A DNA stretch of 64,000 nucleotides. Origin: Abditibacterium sp. (GTDB taxonomy: Bacteria > Armatimonadota > Abditibacteriia > Abditibacteriales > Abditibacteriaceae). The stretch spans positions 82,743 to 146,742 of the forward strand of contig JAUJNG010000005.1 in assembly GCA_030448265.1 (NCBI GenBank), written 5' to 3'. The position numbers were made by a program, and so were the translations under genes. The notes beneath the pieces are model-generated. The model was not told the origin of the DNA, ran no database searches, and saw nothing but the letters and a program-made list of their open reading frames with translations. Below are positions 38,968 to 47,746 of the stretch, piece after piece. How positions within the stretch are numbered: position 1 is the stretch's first letter; every line of letters starts with the position of its first letter.

Positions 38968-39786
38968 GTGTCACCCCTTCAAATCCATCCCGCCCTGCAA
39001 CTCCGCAACGGCACTTCCAACGCTGTCGAAGACGCTCTCATCGTCGAGGAACCGCTCGAAATTCGCCTCGACAACCGCCGCTACACCGCCACGATGCGAA
39101 CGCCTGGCGAAACCCAAAACGACGACTTTCTGCTCGCCCAGGGCCTGCTTTTTTCCGAAGGCGTAATTTCGTCGCTCGAAGACATCGAACGGCTCGAATG
39201 GAGCGCGCGCTGCCGCGATTTGAGTGACGAATTGGTGAACGTCGTCAACGTCACTTTGCACGACGCTTCGCAAATTCCGGCGCATTTGTGGGAGCGTTCG
39301 CTCATTTCGAATTCGAGCTGTGGACTATGCGGCAAAGCCAGCGTCGAAGCGCTTTCGGCGCGGTTCGAGCCGCTTCAAAGCGCGCCGTTGCATCTCGAAA
39401 TCATCCGCGATCTGCCGGAAAAGATGCGCCCGCACCAAAAATGGTTCGACCAGAGCGGCGGCTGTCACGCGGCGGCGATTTTCGGCGCGCGGGGCGAACT
39501 TTTGTGCTGTTTCGAGGACATCGGACGCCATAACGCGACGGATAAGGCCCTCGGTTTCGGTCTCGAAAATGGCTTTATTCCGGCGAGTGAACCGCTCACT
39601 TTGCTGGTTTCGGGGCGCGCCAGTTTTGAAATCATTCAGAAAGCGCTTGTGGCGCGCATTGCGACGGTGTGCAGCGTGTCGGCGGCGTCGAGTCTGGCGG
39701 TCGATCTGGCCGCGAAAAACGGTTTGAATCTGGTTGGTTTTGTGAGACCACGCGGCCTGACGGTTTACTACGGCGCTCCGATTTGA
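38968..39786 (+). CDS. fdhD: Sulfurtransferase FdhD for formate-dehydrogenase-type enzymes
   Basis: A 272-residue protein from GTG 38968. FdhD passes sulfur from IscS to the bis-MGD cofactor of FdhF-type enzymes, which is needed for activity. The essential CxxC is in ISNSSCGLCGKASVE; other conserved stretches are FDQSGGCHAAAIFGARGELL, EDIGRHNATDKALGFGLENG and LLVSGRASFEIIQKALVARI. Its client is very probably the FdhF/YdeP-like enzyme encoded at 34494-36857, from which it is now separated by the toxin remnant and membrane protein gene. Confidence 0.96.
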   Translation: MSPLQIHPALQLRNGTSNAVEDALIVEEPLEIRLDNRRYTATMRTPGETQNDDFLLAQGLLFSEGVISSLEDIERLEWSARCRDLSDELVNVVNVTLHDASQIPAHLWERSLISNSSCGLCGKASVEALSARFEPLQSAPLHLEIIRDLPEKMRPHQKWFDQSGGCHAAAIFGARGELLCCFEDIGRHNATDKALGFGLENGFIPASEPLTLLVSGRASFEIIQKALVARIATVCSVSAASSLAVDLAAKNGLNLVGFVRPRGLTVYYGAPI

Positions 39787-39853
39787 CCGCAAATGAACGC
39801 TGATAGACACAGATTTTTCATTTATCTGTGTTCATCCGCGTTCATCTGCGGTT
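39785..39853. repeat. Intergenic imperfect inverted repeat, accgcaaatgaacgctgata type
   Basis: The left part (ACCGCAAATGAACGCTGATAG) and right part (TTCATCCGCGTTCATCTGCGG) pair imperfectly around an AT-rich loop. It fills the space between fdhD and the lactonase gene. Confidence 0.75.
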
Positions 39854-39864
39854 AAATTGCAAGC

Positions 39865-40719
39865 ATGAAACCTGAACTTTTGGTCAACGAACATTGCCGG
39901 TGCGGGGAAAATCCGCTCTACGACGACGCGCGCAACGTGTTGTATTGGTGCGACATTCCGGCGGGCAAGATTTTCGCGCTCGATGTGGCGTCGGGCGCAC
40001 ACAAAACGATTTACGATGACAAAGAATGCGGCGCTTTTTCGCTTCAGGAAGACGGCACCTTGCTGCTCCTGCTGCACGGCGAAGCGGCGCTTCTCGATCC
40101 CGATTCGGGAGAGATTAAGCCGCTCAAAAGCGACATCGTGCGCGAAACGGGCCGCTTCAACGACTGCATCGCCGATCCGCGCGGGCGCCTCTTTTCCGGC
40201 ACCATGGGACGAGACAATCAGAAAAACGGCGCACTGTTCGCGCTCAGCCACGATTTAAGTGCCGCCAAAATTTATGAGGGCACCGGCTGCTCCAACGGAA
40301 TGGCTTTCACGCCCGATTTAGGAGGTTTGTATTGGGTCGATTCGACCGCGAAAAGGGTGTATTTATTCGATTATGACGAGGAAAGCGGCACGCTTTCCAA
40401 TCAGCGCGAATGGCTCCACACGCCGAATTTGACTCCCGACGGCCTCACGATCGATGTGGCGGGCAACCTGTGGATCGCATTTTACACCGGCGGCTTTCTG
40501 CGATTTTACGATGCGAACGCGCAGTTAATCGAGCAAATCGACATTCCGGCCAACCATGTGACGTCGTGCATTTTTGGCGGCGCAAACTTCGAGCATCTTT
40601 TCGTCACGACGGCGGGCGGGCAAGAGGGCAGCGATTCAACTGATGGCGCGCTGTTTCGCCTCACGCCCGAAGTCGGCGGGCGCCGCGAATTTCGTTCGCG
40701 CGTAAGGGGCAGCGAATAA
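39865..40719 (+). CDS. SMP-30/gluconolactonase-like beta-propeller enzyme
   Basis: A 284-residue soluble six-bladed propeller. It hydrolyses sugar lactones with a bound divalent metal. Typical parts: EHCRCGENPLYDDARNVLYW (metal Glu), TGRFNDCIADPRGRLFSGTM (metal Asn), GCSNGMAFTPDLGGLYWVDS and LTPDGLTIDVAGNLWIAFYT with the catalytic Asp region. The C-terminus SRVRGSE and its TAA stop are encoded by the left arm of a palindromic repeat, so the native end has been replaced or trimmed. It probably works with the sugar isomerase-type enzymes seen elsewhere, but no operon shows this. Confidence 0.9.
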   Translation: MKPELLVNEHCRCGENPLYDDARNVLYWCDIPAGKIFALDVASGAHKTIYDDKECGAFSLQEDGTLLLLLHGEAALLDPDSGEIKPLKSDIVRETGRFNDCIADPRGRLFSGTMGRDNQKNGALFALSHDLSAAKIYEGTGCSNGMAFTPDLGGLYWVDSTAKRVYLFDYDEESGTLSNQREWLHTPNLTPDGLTIDVAGNLWIAFYTGGFLRFYDANAQLIEQIDIPANHVTSCIFGGANFEHLFVTTAGGQEGSDSTDGALFRLTPEVGGRREFRSRVRGSE

Positions 40720-40820
40720 ATTCGCCGCAAAGGAGGGCGAAGTCCGCCTGCGCGGACTGATTCAACTGCAACCTGCGAAGGCAGGTTTGGCTTTCCTTTG
40801 CGGCGAATTTATTCGCTGCC
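40708..40820. repeat. Inverted repeat, gcagcgaataaattcgccgc family
   Basis: Perfect 27-bp arms at 40708-40734 and 40794-40820. Same family as 33723-33827. The left arm carries the last codons (GSE) and the TAA of the lactonase gene: GAATAAATTC within the arm provides the stop. Confidence 0.93.
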
Positions 40821-40877
40821 ACCCTTCTTCACGCCCGCGACGAAGCGCTCTTTCCTCGCGGGCGTTGCTTTAGGCTG

Positions 40878-41609
40878 ATGCGCTTCAAATCTCATCCCCA
40901 TCACCGGCGATTTCTCGCTCTTTCGACCGCCGTTTTGTTTTTGGGCGCAGGCGCGATGGTTGCCGCACTGAAATGGTCGCCGCGCGAAAGCGTGCGCCGC
41001 GTCGTGCCCTTCAATCGCGCGACGCGAGTTGTGGAGACTTCCTTCGATTCGTGGGTCGAGCCGCAGGTGCACCGCGTGCCGATTTCCGATCCGGTGCGGC
41101 GCAAAATCGTGGCGGCGGCGCGCGCTCAGGAAGGCGACGCCTACGACGCCAGCTATCGAAAAATTTCCTACCCTAACGGCGACGTGCCCGCAGGCGGCGG
41201 CGCCTGCACCGATGTCGTGATTCGCGCCCTGCGCGCCGCCGGAGTTGATTTGCAAAAGCTAATTCACCAGGATATGAAGCGCGATTTTCGGCGCTATCCC
41301 GACCACTGGAAATTAGGGCGCACTGACCCCAACATCGACCATCGCCGCGTGCCCAATCACCTGGTTTTCTTCCGCAAACACGGCCAGAGTTTGCCCCTTG
41401 GCACCACGGGCGCGGCGCTCAAAACCTGGCTGCCAGGCGACATCGTGTATTGGAAAATGGAAGGCGCCAAATGGCACACCGGCGTGGTTTCCGACGGCAT
41501 CGGGCCATCGGGAAAACCGCTCGTGGTTCACAACGCCTGGCAGTGCGTCGAACAGGATTATCTCGACAACTGGCCCATTATCGGGCACTTCCGCTTTCCG
41601 AAGCGGTAA
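40878..41609 (+). CDS. DUF1287 exported protein
   Basis: A 243-residue protein with an N-terminal signal anchor (FLALSTAVLFLGAGAMVAAL). The DUF1287 core is clear: YDASYRKISYPNGDVPAGGG, ACTDVVIRALRAAGVDLQ, KRDFRRYPDHWKLGRTDPNI and DHRRVPNHLVFFRKHG. The conserved Cys and later His (GVVSDGI... LVVHNAW) suggest an NlpC/P60-like papain-fold peptidase, probably acting on the cell wall, though the family has no proven activity. It is a single gene, placed between a palindrome and a receiver-domain gene. Confidence 0.9.
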   Translation: MRFKSHPHHRRFLALSTAVLFLGAGAMVAALKWSPRESVRRVVPFNRATRVVETSFDSWVEPQVHRVPISDPVRRKIVAAARAQEGDAYDASYRKISYPNGDVPAGGGACTDVVIRALRAAGVDLQKLIHQDMKRDFRRYPDHWKLGRTDPNIDHRRVPNHLVFFRKHGQSLPLGTTGAALKTWLPGDIVYWKMEGAKWHTGVVSDGIGPSGKPLVVHNAWQCVEQDYLDNWPIIGHFRFPKR

Positions 41610-41686
41610 TCGATAGTTGGTTTAACGTGCGATTGACTGCTTGCGAAGGCGTGGCGCAAGACACAGCAACAGCAAAATCAGGAACG

Positions 41687-42064
41687 ATGACAATCTTATT
41701 TGTGGAGAATCATTCGCGCTTTGCAAGCGTCGCGATCAAAACCTTTTTGTCGGCTCACACTGTCATGGTTGTTCCCAGTCTGGCGGCGGCACGTCAAGTC
41801 TTAACCGCGAGCAGATTCGATGTTGTCTTAATTGACTATGATTTGGATGATGGCAAGGGTGCAGAGATAGTTCAAGAAGTCCAAAACCAAGTCAATCGCC
41901 CCATAGTTATTGCAATTTCATCTCATTCGGCGGGAAATCAGGCTCTCTTGCAAGCTGGAGCAGATGCGGTCTGTGGCAAGATGGATTTCAAGAACATCGA
42001 GACCGTTATAGTTGAGGCGCGTTCAAAGTCGTTGCTCAAAGCAGTGATCGTCGCTAACGATTAA
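41687..42064 (+). CDS. Stand-alone response-regulator receiver domain
   Basis: A 125-residue single REC domain from ATG 41687, with AGGA 6 bases upstream. The phosphoryl-acceptor Asp is in VVLIDYDLDDGKG; the switch Ser is in VIAISSHSAGNQ and the Lys in DAVCGKMDFKN. The usual acidic pair near the N-terminus is reduced: ILFVENHSR has Glu-Asn instead of Asp-Asp, so metal binding may be weakened. No output domain. The sequence is AT-richer than the neighbours. Its stop overlaps the convergent TPR gene by a few bases. No cognate kinase lies beside it. Confidence 0.82.
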   Translation: MTILFVENHSRFASVAIKTFLSAHTVMVVPSLAAARQVLTASRFDVVLIDYDLDDGKGAEIVQEVQNQVNRPIVIAISSHSAGNQALLQAGADAVCGKMDFKNIETVIVEARSKSLLKAVIVAND

Positions 42065-42921
42065 CTCAAACGCTGAATCCGGCTCACGAAATCGGCATCG
42101 TAGGCGCCCAGTTCGATTTTGTTGACATCAACGGCGATTTCCGGCTCTTGATTGTCGCGCATATAAGCGTAGAGCAGCAGCGTTTGATAGCTCGGATTAG
42201 TGGGCGCCATCTGCGCGGCCTGCTGGAAATGCGGCACGGCGGCGGAAGTGTCTCCGGCCCGCAAAAGCGCCGCGCCCAGGCGCAAACGGTAGTATTCGTC
42301 GCGCGGCGCCAGTGCGACGGTCTGTTTCATCTGTTCCACCGACTGCTCGTTGCGCTCCATCAGGCGATATAAATCGGCGAGATGAAAGCGATAAAACGCA
42401 TCGTTGGGCGCCATTTCCAAAATCTGCAAAAGCTGCGCTTCGGCCTGTTCGTAAAGTCCCATCGTGGCCAGACAAACCGCCAGTTTCCACCGCAAAAACG
42501 GTTTTTTGGGCTGCGAGCGCACGGCGCGCTCGTAGGAGCGCACGGCGGCGGCGCTGCGCGCGAAAGTGCGGCACAAATCGCCCAGACCAATGTAGGCTTC
42601 GGTAAGTTCTTCGCCGCCCTGCTCGCTTTGCGCGTCGAGGGCGCGCTGGAAGAGTTCGAAGGCTTTGCCGTGCAGATCGCTGGCGGCGTAGCCTTCGGCG
42701 AGTTTGACCAGACGCTGGGGCGAATGAGGGTCGAGCTGCGCGGCTTTTTTGTAGTCGCCCAGAGCGCCCGCGAAATCGCCGTCGTCGCCGCGCTGGTCAC
42801 CGTTCACGACGTGCAAATCGCTCTTTTTCGAAGGCGACAGCGCGCGCTCGGCACGTGTGGAAAGCTCGGACGAACCTTCCGCTTGCGTGGGGTCAAAAGC
42901 CCGCTCGTTGGAATTCGACAT
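42061..42921 (-). CDS. TPR-repeat protein
   Basis: A 286-residue protein from ATG 42921 (MSNSNERAFDPTQAEGSSEL); a second ATG 21 bases upstream is also possible. After a disordered start come about six tetratricopeptide repeats (GDFAGALGDYKKAAQLDPHS, EAYIGLGDLCRTFARSAAAV, AEAQLLQILEMAPNDAFYRF, SVEQMKQTVALAPRDEYYRL, AVPHFQQAAQMAPTNPSYQT). TPRs scaffold protein complexes; partner unknown. No signal peptide, so cytoplasmic. Confidence 0.88.
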   Translation of the reverse strand: MSNSNERAFDPTQAEGSSELSTRAERALSPSKKSDLHVVNGDQRGDDGDFAGALGDYKKAAQLDPHSPQRLVKLAEGYAASDLHGKAFELFQRALDAQSEQGGEELTEAYIGLGDLCRTFARSAAAVRSYERAVRSQPKKPFLRWKLAVCLATMGLYEQAEAQLLQILEMAPNDAFYRFHLADLYRLMERNEQSVEQMKQTVALAPRDEYYRLRLGAALLRAGDTSAAVPHFQQAAQMAPTNPSYQTLLLYAYMRDNQEPEIAVDVNKIELGAYDADFVSRIQRLS

Positions 42922-43003
42922 GAAAACTGCTTCTTGAATCATGGAAAAACTGACGTTGCAAAGGGCCTTTCGTGCCCCTGCGCGCGCCATTTTCCGCCGA
43001 CAA

Positions 43004-43441
43004 TTACGGTTCTAAAAGGAGCGTCACCGGCCCGTCGTTTTCGACGAAAACGCGCATATCAGCACCGAAAACGCCCTTTTGCACCTCGATGCCCTGCGCG
43101 GCTAAAAGTGTAGCAAGCGATTCAAAAAGCCGTTTGGCATCGTCGGGCAGCGCCGCCGCCATAAAACTGGGCCGGTTGCCTTTGCGCGCGTCGCCGCAGA
43201 GCGTGAAATTGGAAATGAGCAGCACTTTCCCGCCGACATCTTTGAGCGCCAGATTGAAACGGCCCGCTTCGTCGTTAAAGAGACGAAGTCCGGCAATCTT
43301 CTGCGCGACTTTGGCAGCGTTGGAAGGGCAGTCGTCGCGCGTCACGCCCACGAACGCCACGAATCCGCGCTCGATCTGACCCACGACCTGACTTTCAACT
43401 TCGACGCGCGCGCTGAGGCAGCGCTGGAGAACGATTTTCAT
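43004..43441 (-). CDS. dtd: D-aminoacyl-tRNA deacylase
   Basis: A 145-residue enzyme that frees tRNAs wrongly charged with D-amino acids or with glycine. Start MKIVLQRCLSARVEVESQVV, the oxyanion motif VLLISNFTLCGDARKGNRPS (family SQFTL, here with Asn for Gln) and the cross-subunit motif FVENDGPVTLLLE (GPxT) are all present. Length is normal for the family. It acts as a homodimer in the cytoplasm. Confidence 0.95.
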   Translation of the reverse strand: MKIVLQRCLSARVEVESQVVGQIERGFVAFVGVTRDDCPSNAAKVAQKIAGLRLFNDEAGRFNLALKDVGGKVLLISNFTLCGDARKGNRPSFMAAALPDDAKRLFESLATLLAAQGIEVQKGVFGADMRVFVENDGPVTLLLEP

Positions 43442-43443
43442 TT

Positions 43444-43882
43444 GGGAATACGGGAGACGGAATACGCAATACGGGAGATGGAATTAGCGCGAGTTTTGCA
43501 GCACGGCGCGGGTGTAGGCATCGAGCATACGGCTGATGCGGTCGAGATCTTGAGAAAGCTGGGTTGTGTCGGCGTAGCCTAAATCACGAATTAGGATCAA
43601 GTAATAGCGGCATTCTTCGAGCGAGCCTTGCGAAATGTTGTAAAAACGCGCTTTGTCGGGCAGACCGCGCTTTTTGAAGCCTTCGGCGAGATTGGCCGGA
43701 ACCGAAACGGCGGCGCGACGCAACTGCGAAGTCAGACCAAAAGTTTGCGATTTTGGAAATGTGCTGCTCGCCGCATAAACATCCAAAACCCATTGATGAG
43801 CCAGCTTCCACACTTCCAAATCCTCAAAAGTCTTCGCCGTCATAATTCCTCCCGTATTCCGTCTCCCGTCTACCGTCTCCCC
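43444..43882. repeat. Inverted repeat flanking the IVP/S23 gene
   Basis: A cassette-like layout: GAATACGGGAGACGGAATACG at 43446-43466 (with a second ATACGGGAGATGG copy) on one side and CCCGTATTCCGTCTCCCG at 43852-43873 on the other, in inverted orientation. The gene at 43484-43843 is enclosed exactly. Unlike the other palindromes here, this one has a gene as its loop. Confidence 0.8.
43484..43843 (-). CDS. Four-helix-bundle protein (S23/IVP family)
   Basis: A 119-residue protein of the family first found in intervening sequences of 23S rRNA genes. Diagnostic parts: FEDLEVWKLAHQWVLDVYAA, LTSQLRRAAVSVPANLAEGF and SLEECRYYLILIRDLGYAD. The fold is a four-helix bundle forming a pentamer; related Avd proteins assist retroelements, but the role of free-standing copies is unknown. 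It stands alone between inverted repeats, away from any rRNA gene, which suggests a small mobile cassette. Confidence 0.93.
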   Translation of the reverse strand: MTAKTFEDLEVWKLAHQWVLDVYAASSTFPKSQTFGLTSQLRRAAVSVPANLAEGFKKRGLPDKARFYNISQGSLEECRYYLILIRDLGYADTTQLSQDLDRISRMLDAYTRAVLQNSR

Positions 43883-46273
43883 AGAAGCGCCGCCGCGCCG
43901 AGGTAAATCAGCGCGCCCAGTCCCAGAACCGCGCTAAACCCGAACGTCTTGGCGCCGATGGCTGCCGCAATCGAACCGGCGACCGACGCCGTTCCGTTCA
44001 GCGCCCAAATCAGCGGCACGCGATTCGAATTCTGGTTCGAAAACAGGCGCAGACCCGACGGAAACGGCGTGCCCAGCAAAAAGCCGAGCGGGAAGAGCAC
44101 AATCGCCGCCACCACGCAGCGCAGCGCGAGCGGCATCGAGAGCATCGCATCGCTCAAATAACCGGAAAGAAGGGCGAATAGCACCGCGCCCAGCGCCACG
44201 CCGAGCGCGCATTTCTGGGCGTGCGCGCGCAGGGTTTCGGCCTCGAATCGCTGCGAATAGGCCGCGCCCGCGCCGCCGCCGAGCAGAATCGAAAACAAAA
44301 TCACCGTGAGTGAAAGCGTCGGGTAGCCGAGCGGCAGAATCAGTTTTTGGATGAGCGGGATTTCGACCAGCATAAAACCCAGGCCCAGCGCCAGGAAATA
44401 GAGCGTCGAGCGCGCGCCCGCACCGAAATTGGTGCGCCCAAACAGCAAAAATGCCGCGAAACCGAACGTCGCGGCCACGCTCAGGCCCAGCAAGATGCTC
44501 AGACTGGGCGAGGAAGAAAAGATGCTGAACGGCGACAGGCCCAGATCGAGAACGAAAGGCCGGTCGTCGGGCGCGGGCGCGAGATTGAAACCGGCCCAGA
44601 TCGAGAACGAAAGGCCGGTCGTCGGGCGCGGGCGCGAGATTGAAACCGTTTTTCTGGCCCGACGCGATAAAACCGTTCAGCGACAACGAACCTGCACCGA
44701 GAGAGCCGATGGGAAGGTCGGGAAGCTGGGCGCTGGTGGGCTGAAAGGGCAGCCAGAGCGGCGCAATCTGCGCGGCGCGGGCGTCGCTGGCCATCTGGGC
44801 GGTCTGGGCGGGCGTGAAAGGCGTCTTTTTGACGATGAGCGCCCACTGATACGGCCCTGGCGGCGGATAAAACACGGCGGCGAGATGGGTTCCGGCCTCG
44901 CGTTCGGTCATGCCCTGCGCCTTGAAGTGCGCCGTTGCCGTCGCGAAAAGCCGCGCCAGAAGCAGGGGCGCGTCGCCCACGATGGCGACCTGCCCCTCGT
45001 CATCCAGCGCTTTCAAATAATCGTCGAGCGCGTCGGAGGTGTAGATGAACGATTCGAGCAGCGCCGTCCCCGATCCTGCCGTCGCGGTTTTGGTGAGCGC
45101 GGAGAAAATGAGCCGGTAACGCTTGCCGCTCTGCGCCGCCTCGCGCACGAAGGCGCGGCCCTCGGCGGTTTCGACGTTGATTTCGGGCCGCGCGTAAATG
45201 CCGCCGTTAAATTCTTTGTAGCGCGGCTCGTTCATCAAACCGACGATAGAAGGATTGATTTCGGCGCCGTCGAAGCGCCGCGCGCCGTGTCGCAGCGCCA
45301 GGAGAGCGTCGAGGCCGCCGCCTGGCCCAATCGAGAGCACATCGGCGCCCTTCAGGTTAGCGCTTTTGAACACCCAATCGGAGAGCGGGAATTGAGCGGC
45401 GATGGGCGCAATTGTCCATCCGTTGCCGTCCCAGCGCATCATGTTGGTGGGCACGTTGCCGTTGGTGTAGAGCAGATAGGAATCGGGCGCCGAGGGGTCG
45501 ATGACCACATCGGTGCGCGCAAAAGCGTTCCAGCGCGTGTCGATGATGCGCGCCTCCGCCTTCGGGTCGCCCAGTTCGGTGAAAAGCGGCTGCGTCACGC
45601 CCCTGTCCGCGAGAGTGGCGCCGTTTTGGTCGGCCATTGGCGGCACGTTGGGCACGCTCCACAGGCCGAATCGCGCGTTGTAGGGCACCAGAAGCAGCAA
45701 AATCGCGCTCAAAATAAGCGGAAACGCGCGTTTTTGCGCCGCGAGAGCGCCCGCCGCCGCGCCCAGAGCCGCGAACAGCAGACAGGTTTCAATCGCGCTC
45801 AGCCACTGCATCAGCGCGACGCTAAACAGCGCGGCGAGCGCGGCACCGGCGAGATCGTAGGCGTAAAGTTTTCCGCCCCACTCGCTGTAGCGCGCGAAAA
45901 CGGCGGCCAGAAACGCTCCGCCCGCGCCAAAGGGCACCAGAACCAGCAATGCGGCGAGCCAGAACTGGTCGGGCCGAAGCGCGAAGACGCCGCGCAGGAT
46001 GAGCAGAAGGGACAGCGACGCCGAAATTCCGAAGAAAACGGCGGTGTTGGAGAGGTCGAGGTCGCGTTTTTTGTGCGCCCACAGCCCGCCCAGGCCCAGG
46101 CCGCACAGCGCGAGCGAAATCACCAGAAAGGCGAACTGGTAGCGCAGCAAAACCGCGAAAACGCGCGTCAGGGCGACTTCAAAACCCAGAACCGCGCCCG
46201 CCAGCAGAGCGACGGAAAGGAAAATCAGGAGCGAGGGGCGGGAAAGAGTTGGCGGCGGGGAATCGGGAGACAC
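43870..46273 (-). pseudogene. Spermidine-synthase-like/MFS fusion membrane protein, frameshifted by a 55-bp duplication
   Basis: About 780 residues once repaired. The first part (from 46273) has eight or so membrane segments (LLAGAVLGFEVALTRVFAVL), then a SAM-methyltransferase-like domain (GADVLSIGPGGGLDALLALR, GARRFDGAEINPSIVGLMNE). At FVLDLG the frame is lost because bases 44538-44592 are duplicated in tandem. Removing one copy joins it to the second part, which starts LSPFSIFSSSPSLSILLGLS and ends with five more membrane segments. The family is annotated as fused MFS/spermidine synthase; true activity is unclear. The remainder is open, so the lesion is recent or an artefact. Confidence 0.85.
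44538..44647. repeat. 55-bp tandem duplication inside a gene
   Basis: Two identical 55-bp copies: 44538-44592 and 44593-44647, each starting ggcccagatcgagaacg. As 55 is not a multiple of three, the second copy shifts the frame of the fusion protein gene. Identity of the copies points to a very recent event, slippage-reversible, or to an assembly artefact. Confidence 0.9.
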
Positions 46274-46297
46274 AACCTTATTTTACGGTGATGAAAC

Positions 46298-46426
46298 ATG
46301 TTACTGAGCAACGCCGCCTTGCGCGCCCATTTGAGCCGGAACTCGCGCGCCAGCATCGAAAACAAGTTTCATGTGGACGACAGCGCGGCGAAGATGGCCG
46401 AGATTTATCGAGAACTGGGCGCTTGA
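46298..46426 (+). pseudogene. C-terminal remnant of a GT4 glycosyltransferase
   Basis: A 42-residue open frame (MLLSNAALRAHLSRNSRASI, then ENKFHVDDSAAKMAEIYREL). This matches the last helices of group 1 glycosyltransferases (L.D..LR..L...AR..VE.KF....). No upstream catalytic part is present in any frame, so it is a detached fragment. The two intact GT4 genes at 48.6-50.9 kb are the nearest relatives. Confidence 0.5.
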
Positions 46427-46659
46427 AGTCGGACTCAAAAAATAACTGCCCAACATGGCTTAACAGGGGCAGGCCCCAACCCTATCCTAATGGCGAGAGT
46501 TGAAGTTGCAGCTTTTGCAGCCCACCTCCAAGGTATGCCACCTCTACGCAACCCTCGCTACTTTTGCGTCGCTGGCAACCGGTTTCCATATGTCGTAAGC
46601 GGCTTCGCGCTGTTCCCGTTTTTGGTTGGCTGTTTCTTGCGCCCTGCAAAAGAATCTTC
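46427..46659. other. Intergenic region
   Basis: A 233-bp stretch between the glycosyltransferase remnant and the peroxiredoxin gene. Contains a short GC dyad (aggggcaggcccca) near 46468 and no gene that I can support. The promoter of the peroxiredoxin gene should be here. Confidence 0.45.
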
Positions 46660-47651
46660 GTGAAATCACGTTTTTCCCACCGCTCCATTCCCTCGACGCT
46701 GTGCTGCCTCGCTTTTTGCGGTGGGGCCGTCGCGTTGCTGCCTTTTACTTCCCACGCTCAGCAACCCGCCGCGCCTGATGCCAATGCTGTGGGCGCCACC
46801 AGCCCTGAAGCCGCCGCTAACTATGCCCAACTTTTGCGTGAGCGCGCCAAAAATGGAGCCGCTCCAGCCGATATAGGCCGACTCGCCCGCCAACTTCAGG
46901 AACTGCGAGACGCTGGGCAGAACGAACAAGTTGTCGAACTTGTCGAGCGGAACTGGCTCAGTCTGGTGACGGCGGGGCCTGAACAGGGGAATCCCATCGG
47001 TGCGCCTCGTTCGGGTGTGCTGTGGAACTATTTTGAGGTTTTGGAGCAGCAGGCGAAGGAAACGGAGCCGGAACTGAAGGCCCGCAATCGCGCCCATTTC
47101 ATCCGTTCGCTGCAAAGGGCGCTGACCGAAAGGCCATTGACATCTCCGGCACCGTCGCGGCGGGAACCCTGCCCGCTCTGGCCCACAATCTGGCTTTGAA
47201 TGGAAGTGCGCCCGCGTTCGAGGGCAACGATTCGAGCGGCAAAGCGGTTTCTCTGGCCTCGTTTCGCGGACGCAGGAATGTGCTGCTCACCTTTTTCCCG
47301 CACTGCTTCACCGGCGGCTGCGAATCGCATCTCGCCTCGCTGCAAAACGTCGCTGGGGCGCTGGCCGCAGCGAACACGCAGGTGATCGCGGTTTCGACCG
47401 ACGACGCGCCCACTATCGAGAAATTCGCGCGCGGGTTGAATCTGATCTTTCCGGTTCTCTCCGACCAAAGCCGCAAAACTTCCCTGAGTTACGGCGCGCT
47501 GCAAACGGCGACTGAAGCGCCTTCGCGCATGACGGTTCTCATCGACAAAAACGGCATCGTGCGCTACATCGACACGGATGTCAACGTCCAATCGCATGGC
47601 GCCGAGATGCTCGCCAAAATTCGCGAATTGGGTCTGACTACCGCGCCTTGA
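46660..47651 (+). pseudogene. Exported peroxiredoxin-like (AhpC/TSA) protein, frameshifted
   Basis: About 330 residues after repair. The likely start is GTG 46660 with a signal peptide (SIPSTLCCLAFCGGAVALLP, cut near SHAQ). A helical domain of about 130 residues follows (NYAQLLRERAKNGAAPADIG). The frame shifts near GAAAGG at 47129-47131; one extra A joins it to AIDISGTVAAGTLPALAHNL and the Prx domain: GSAPAFEGNDSSGKAVSLAS, catalytic Cys in LTFFPHCFTGGCESHL, and VIAVSTDDAPTIEKFARGL. It would reduce peroxides in the envelope. The Prx part alone has an alternative TTG start at 47196. Confidence 0.8.
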
Positions 47652-47672
47652 AACCGTGAATTTAACCTCTCG

Positions 47673-47702
47673 AAATCCATCGCGCCCCCGCGCGATGGAT
47701 TT
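47673..47702 (+). terminator. Intrinsic terminator
   Basis: 12-bp stem (aaatccatcgcg / cgcgatggattt) with a 6-base loop and a trailing TTTG, directly after the peroxiredoxin gene. Independent of the palindromic repeat families. Confidence 0.88.
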
Positions 47703-47746
47703 TTTGTTTGAGAACCCAAACTTTGCTGGTCGCTACACTTCCTCCC

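Noticed and set aside
44429..46291. 620-residue plus-strand open frame opposite the spermidine-synthase-like gene
   Set aside because: Arg/Gln/His-rich shadow frame; the minus strand has membrane segments and a clear SAM-binding motif.
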